Assembly: GCF_027595985.1 (NCBI RefSeq)
Contig: NC_073303.1
Span: forward strand, 25,844,565 to 25,908,564
DNA from: Sorex araneus
Taxonomy: Eukaryota > Chordata > Mammalia > Eulipotyphla > Soricidae
Length of the DNA: 64,000 bases
Direction of reading: 5' to 3'
Positions 59,231 through 64,000 of the stretch are shown here, piece by piece (within the stretch, counting starts at the first letter, position 1; each line of letters begins with the position of its first letter). The position numbers and the translations under genes were made by a program. Below the pieces are notes generated by a model. That model was given only the letters and a program-made list of their open reading frames with translations. It had not been told where the DNA came from and made no database searches.

Positions 59231-59274
59231 AGAGAAGGGGATTGTTCTTTTTCTTGTTTTGGTTATGGTTTTGG

Positions 59275-59630
59275 TCTTGGGGCCACAGCTGGAGGTGCTC
59301 TGAGCTTACCCCTGACTCTGCACTCAGGAATCACTCCTGGCGGGCTCAGGAGACCATATGGGATGCCAGGAGTTGAACCCAGGTTGGTCAGGTGCAGGGC
59401 AAACACCCTGTCTCCTATATTATTGCTCCAGCCCCTGCCTTCTCTTGATCTTTCTCTTTTTTTTTTTTTTTTGGCTTTTTGGGTCACACCTGGTGATGCT
59501 CGGGGTTACTCCTTGCTCTGCACTCGGGAATTACTCCTGGCAGTGCCCGAGGGACCATATGGGATACTGAACCTGGGTCAGCCGCATGCGTGCAAGGCAA
59601 ACGCCCTCCCTGCTGTATTATCACTGCTCT
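59275..59630 (-). mobile_element. Two SINE-A copies
   Basis: Copies at about 59280-59436 and 59472-59630; the second has a 20-base T tract at its 3' end. Confidence 0.85.
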
Positions 59631-60319
59631 ATTTTTTTTAACCTAACAAATTGGCATAGATCAGAGATCTGGCGATGGCTCAGGGATGGGGGTGTATGCC
59701 TTTTGCATAAGGACCTGAGTTTGGTCCCCGGTACTACATGGCTCATTAAGCACCAGTGAGTATCATCCTGGAGGACAATGAGTGCCAGCAGGATGGTCCA
59801 GGTAGCCCCCAGAACCTCTAGGTCTCCCTACAGAATCACCTGGTCTGGGGGATTGAGAGTTGCCAAGAGGTCCCCTGAGAACTGTATGCGTGTGTGTGTG
59901 TGTGTGTGTCTTGGGGGGATGGACATAGATACAAAAGACTGACAATATCAAGTGCTGAGGTTATAGAGAAATGGGCACTTGGGTGCCCTGTGGGATATGA
60001 GCTGGTCAGCTGTCTGGAAGGCAAGAATTGATCGAACTCAAAACTAGGCACGAACAATCCCCTGCAGATGCTCCAGGGAAAGCTCCGTGCACCAGCACAC
60101 TCCCAGAAGCACGCCTGGACTACGGACACTCAGACGTCAGCCCAAGGGACTGGACAAAGAGAAACAGGCCTGGGCAGGAGGCCCAGGAACCAGCCCTGGT
60201 GGCCCCTGGTCCTCTTGAGGAATGCCAGGTGCAACCCCCAAGCAAGGAACCGGGAGTAGCGCCCCAGCACTTCTGGGTGTGGCCTCCAAACCACACAACT
60301 ATACACACAGAAATAGAAG

Positions 60320-60985
60320 ACAGGGGCTGGAGAGAGAGCACAGAGGGAAGGGCATCGCCCCCACTTCCCCTGGGTCCCCTGAGCACCATCAGGAGTGATT
60401 TCTGAGCATAGAGCTGGGTGTGGCCCCCAAACAAACGAACAAACAATAACAGCAGCAGACTGCCTGGGGCTCCTTCCCTGGAGACAGGTGTGCCCCGTCT
60501 TGGACCTGTGCACAGATAAAAAAAGTTGCAGGTCTGCTGGGGGCAAGTGGCTGGGGAGACAGCTTTGATCCAGGAAGCACGTGCACCCCCACACCCACCC
60601 AGAGCATCTCTGGGGAGGCCAAGAATAACAGTGGCGGTGGGGGCTGGAGAGTGACTAAGGTGCTAAGTGGCTAAGGTGCTGCTTGCCTTGCAGGCGGCTG
60701 ACCCAGTCTGATCCCTGGCGACCCCTATGAATCCCCAAGCCCACAAGGGGTCGCCCTGGCGTGGCCCAAAAACAAACAAAAGAATAACAGCGTGGGGGGG
60801 GGTTGGTAGGTGGGGGGGCCTGGAGCAATAGCACAGCGGGTAGGGCGTTTGCCTTGCATGCGGCTGACCTGGGTTCAAATCCCAGCATCCCATATAGTCC
60901 CCTGAGCACCGCCAAGAGTGATTCCTGAGTGCAAAGCCAGGAGTAACCCCTGTGCATCGCCAGGCGCGACCCAAAAAGCAAAAAA
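60320..60985 (+). mobile_element. SINE-A copies in DEF6 intron 1
   Basis: Decayed copies at 60320-60450 and 60640-60780, and a near-consensus copy at 60820-60990. A (TG)n of about 20 bp lies at 59889-59908. Confidence 0.8.
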
Positions 60986-61094
60986 AAAAACAACCAGTGG
61001 GGTTTTCAGGTAAAGAGTAAAGTAAGGCACAGGCATGCTGTACATTGCTAATAAGAGTGTCGATCTGTTTTGCCTTAGATTTTGTTTGTTTGAC

Positions 61095-61660
61095 GGCCAC
61101 ACCCAGGTGCTCAGGGCTTACTCCTGGTTCTGCCTCTCTAGTATCTGGCACAGTGAGGTGGTTTTAGTTATTTATTCTGATTGGGGGCAGCCCTTGGCAC
61201 TGTCAGGAGCTGCTCCTGGTACACTGCTTAGGGTCACTCTAAACGGTGCGTGGGCATCGTGCGGTACTGGGGATTGAACCCAGCATGCCCCGAAGGCGAT
61301 GCATGCAGGCTCACCCTTTGAGCCATCTCCCCGGAAGTCATTCTGTTACTTTTCTGTATGAGCAGACCTGGAAAGAAAAAGCATCCTATGACGGCAGGAG
61401 GGGAAAGTGAGTCATAGAACAAAGTTTTTGCAAAATGAACATGTGAGAAAAGATTTGGCTAAACCACGGAGAACTGTGACTTCAAGGAGGCTGAAGTGAA
61501 GAGGTCAAGGGCTGGACAGGGAGAGAGAGGACAGGGGTTAAGTCACCGGTCTTGCATGTGGCTGAGCCGAGTTCGATTTCCTGCATTACATAGGGTCCCT
61601 GGGAATCACGAGGGCGTGTGCCCTGAGCATGGCTAGCTGTGCCCCCCCTCAAAAACAGAA
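61095..61660. mobile_element. Old SINE-A copies
   Basis: Minus remnants across about 61095-61330 and a plus copy at about 61515-61660. Confidence 0.55.
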
Positions 61661-61899
61661 CAAAACAAAATCCCAAAGAACCAATCCAAACAGTAGCCAA
61701 ACACATGGTTCCGATCAGTACATTCATTTGTCCACAGGCAAAATCTAGCAGCTCAGCAACTGCTAAGAGCCATGCTGCACCCAGGACACCTCATCTTCCT
61801 AGTCCCTCACTGGGCTTGGGATGAGTTTTACCTGGTCACGCTTGACTTTTTGGTACACTTCGCCTTCTTGAACACTCTATTCTTCTGCGCTCATTTTTT

Positions 61900-62285
61900 T
61901 TTCTTTTTGGGTCACACCCGGCGATGCACAGGGTCACTCCTGGCTCATGCACTCAGGAATTTACTCCTGGCGGTGCTCGGGGGACCATATAGGATGCTGG
62001 GAATCGAACCCGGGTCGGCCAAGTGCAAGGCAAACACCCTACCCGCTGTGCTATCGATCCAGCCCCTGCACTCATTTTTTTAAAGCAGTTTTTTTTTTTT
62101 CAAATTTGTTTGTTGTATTTTTGCCACTTTAGGGCCACACTCAGCTGCTCAGGGGTTACCCCACGCTCTGCTCTCAGGAATTATTCCTGGCAGGGCTTGG
62201 GGGACTATACAGGATGCTGGGGATCGAGCCCAGTTCGGCTGCGTGCGAGGCAAATGCCCTACCCGCTGTACTATCACGCTGGCTC
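61900..62285 (-). mobile_element. Two SINE-A copies
   Basis: Young copy at 61900-62067 and older copy at about 62128-62285, separated by a T tract. Confidence 0.88.
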
Positions 62286-62864
62286 CAGCGCATGTTGTTT
62301 CTATGACAAATTTTTGTAAACAATAGAGATAAAAATTAAGCATGCCATTAACCGCTGTTATTCCTGGAGCCCGTCATTAAGCTGCTCAGTAAGAACATCA
62401 TTTTCAGTTCCCTGTTGGTCTGAGTGTCGGCCGTTCCTGACGGCATTCCTGCAGAGAGCTGGGCACAGTGCCACAGACAGGTTCTCTGCCTGACATGGCC
62501 CGTGGCTTCTTCTCTGACCTGCCTTTCTCGCTCATTCTCTCCGGCTCCTTCCCTTCCTCAGTCATGCCAGGCACACTCCTACCCCAGGGCCTTTGCATAC
62601 CTTATCCCAGCCTGGGATACCCTTGTCCCAGCTCATGGCCTGGTTCACATACTCTCCTCCTTGTTTGCATTAGAAACATCAGGGATTTTTCAGGTTTTTC
62701 ACACTTGGTTTTCATTCTTTGTTTGGGGGCCACATTTGCAAGTACTTAAGGGCTTGGGTGCTATCTGGGGCACCGGGGATTGAACTTGGACTGGTGTCAT
62801 GCACCAGGGCCCTACCAATGGTACTATTGCTCCAGCTACCTCCTTGGTCTGTTTCACCCCCTGC

Positions 62865-63385
62865 TGTGCTCAGGGCTCACTCCTGGCTCTGTGCTCGGGA
62901 CTCACTACTGGCTCTGTACTCAGGGCTCACTCCTGGCTCCATGCTCAGTGCTCACTCCTGGCTCTGTGCTCAGGGCTCACTCCTGGCTCTGTGCTCGGGG
63001 CTCACTCCTGGCTCTGTGCTCGGGACTCACTCCTGGCTCCATGCTCAGTGCTCACTCCTGGCTCTGTGCTCAGGGCTCACTCCTGGCTCTGCGCTCAGGG
63101 GCTCACTCTTGGCTCCATGCTCAGTGCTCAGTCCTGGCCCTGTGCTCAAGGATCACTCCTAGCTCTGAGCTCAGGGTTCACCCCTGGCTCTGTACTCAGG
63201 GGCTCACTCTTGGTTCTGTACTCAGGAAATCACCCTTGGCTCTGTACTCAGGGCTCCCTCCTGGCTCCATGCTCAGTGCTCACTCCTGGCTCTGTGCTTC
63301 AGGGTTCACCCTTGGCTCTGTACTCAGGGGCTCACTCTTGGCTCTGTGCTCAAGAGTCACCCTTGGCTCTGTGCTCAGGGATGAC
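62865..63385. repeat. 25-bp minisatellite derived from SINE-A
   Basis: About 20 units of CTCACTCCTGGCTCTGTGCT then CAGGG. A SINE-like start (62720-62780) and SINE-like end (63385-63485, including AAACCCAGGGCCAGCC and CTACCCACTGTACC) flank it on the minus strand. All three plus frames are open with the same 25-residue cycle; no protein is implied. Confidence 0.93.
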
Positions 63386-63599
63386 TCGTGGGGCTCCGGG
63401 GAACAGATGTCGTGCTGGCATCAAACCCAGGGCCAGCCATGCACAAGGCAGGAGGGGCCTACCCACTGTACCATCTTCCCTGCCCCGCTGCTGTTTCACT
63501 CCACCTGGCTCAGATGGACGCATCCTAATTCCCTACCTCACTATTGCCCGGGGACCAGAAGGGAAAACAGAAAAGTGCCAAACCTGATGGAGTGTCTCT

Positions 63600-64000
63600 A
63601 AACAGGGGGCTAGTGGGGTCAGAGTGATGGTACAGCTGGCGTGACCCGCAAACGAAACCCTGAAAATAACAAGGGGGCTAAGTGGCTAAGTGTCTAGACC
63701 CCCTTCCTAGCCTTTCACCCAAGGTGGAGCCCGGGAACCAACGGGGTCAGAGTTGTGAGGAACTGAAGGTTCAGAGCTCAGCGGGGGACGACAGGCTTCC
63801 TGTGCTGGAGGGAGGTGCGGGCAGGGTGTGACTGACGACTAAGGGTTGTGAGCTGAGGGGGACGGGCTGGGGAGGAAGCAGCAGCAGGGCGGGGCTCACC
63901 TGCTGATGGCTATCAGTCCTGAGCCCTGGGGAGCCCCAGGGCTCCAGGATGGGGGTGTCAGGCCCAGGTCTGGCCCTGGAACCCCGCTCTGGACCTCTGA
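63600..64000. other. Unique DNA at window edge
   Basis: No repeat recognised beyond 63,670. On the minus strand AGCAG|GTGAGC at about 63900 could serve as a splice donor, and the sequence upstream of it (63903-64000) is open. It does not encode the known DEF6 exon 1, so no call is made. Confidence 0.3.

Noticed and set aside
62780-63601. 273-codon repeat protein candidate
   Set aside because: All three frames give the same cyclic peptide because the DNA period is 25; it is a minisatellite, not a protein repeat.
1-64000. tRNA genes, suggested by repeated A-box/B-box pairs
   Set aside because: Every pair sits in a SINE; none folds into a cloverleaf with proper acceptor stem in my reading.

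Overview
This is a mammalian nuclear window. It carries most of one protein-coding gene, the first non-coding exon and promoter of a second, and a very dense load of short retroposons. The dominant repeat, here called SINE-A, is tRNA-derived. It has a Pol III A-box-like start (GATAGCACAGCGGGTAGG), a B-box (GGGTTCGATTCCC) and an A-rich tail, with about 80 copies at every stage of decay. I recognise it as the SINE typical of shrews, so Sorex araneus or a close relative is the most likely source; this is recognition from memory, not a search. A second family, SINE-B, has the same tRNA-like head but a different body and a non-A tail of CAGTGA/CAGTGCTA repeats.

Layout. (1) 1-26,250: GC-rich, non-coding, probably intron 1 of PPARD on the minus strand. 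It holds long (CA)n tracts, several minisatellites (3.3-3.9, 6.8-7.0, 13.8-14.0 and 18.6-19.3 kb), decayed SINEs and L1 pieces. (2) 25,880-26,600: a CpG island with PPARD non-coding exon 1 (minus strand; donor after 26,252). It has a perfect CRE, Sp1-type boxes, a CCAAT box and a consensus CTCF motif. (3) 26.7-38.2 kb: the DEF6-PPARD intergenic space, almost wall-to-wall SINEs, many with visible target-site duplications. (4) 38.2-54.05 kb: DEF6 exons 11 to 2 on the minus strand, with poly(A) signal. Exon boundaries are exact, with GT/AG everywhere and phases that join. (5) 54.05-64 kb: DEF6 intron 1, with SINE-B tandems, L1 pieces and a SINE-derived 25-bp minisatellite. DEF6 exon 1 (about 32 codons) is not in the window.

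The order DEF6 then PPARD in the same transcriptional direction matches human 6p21.31, which supports both calls. DEF6 is a PIP3-binding Rho-family GEF of lymphocytes; PPARD is a fatty-acid-sensing nuclear receptor. They are neighbours, not a pathway. Nothing in the window looks like a new gene system. The unusual content is in repeat biology: reused insertion targets, SINE-on-SINE insertion, a minisatellite seeded from a SINE's own internal repeat, and antisense SINE strands open in all three frames. There are also some splice-context and promoter details.
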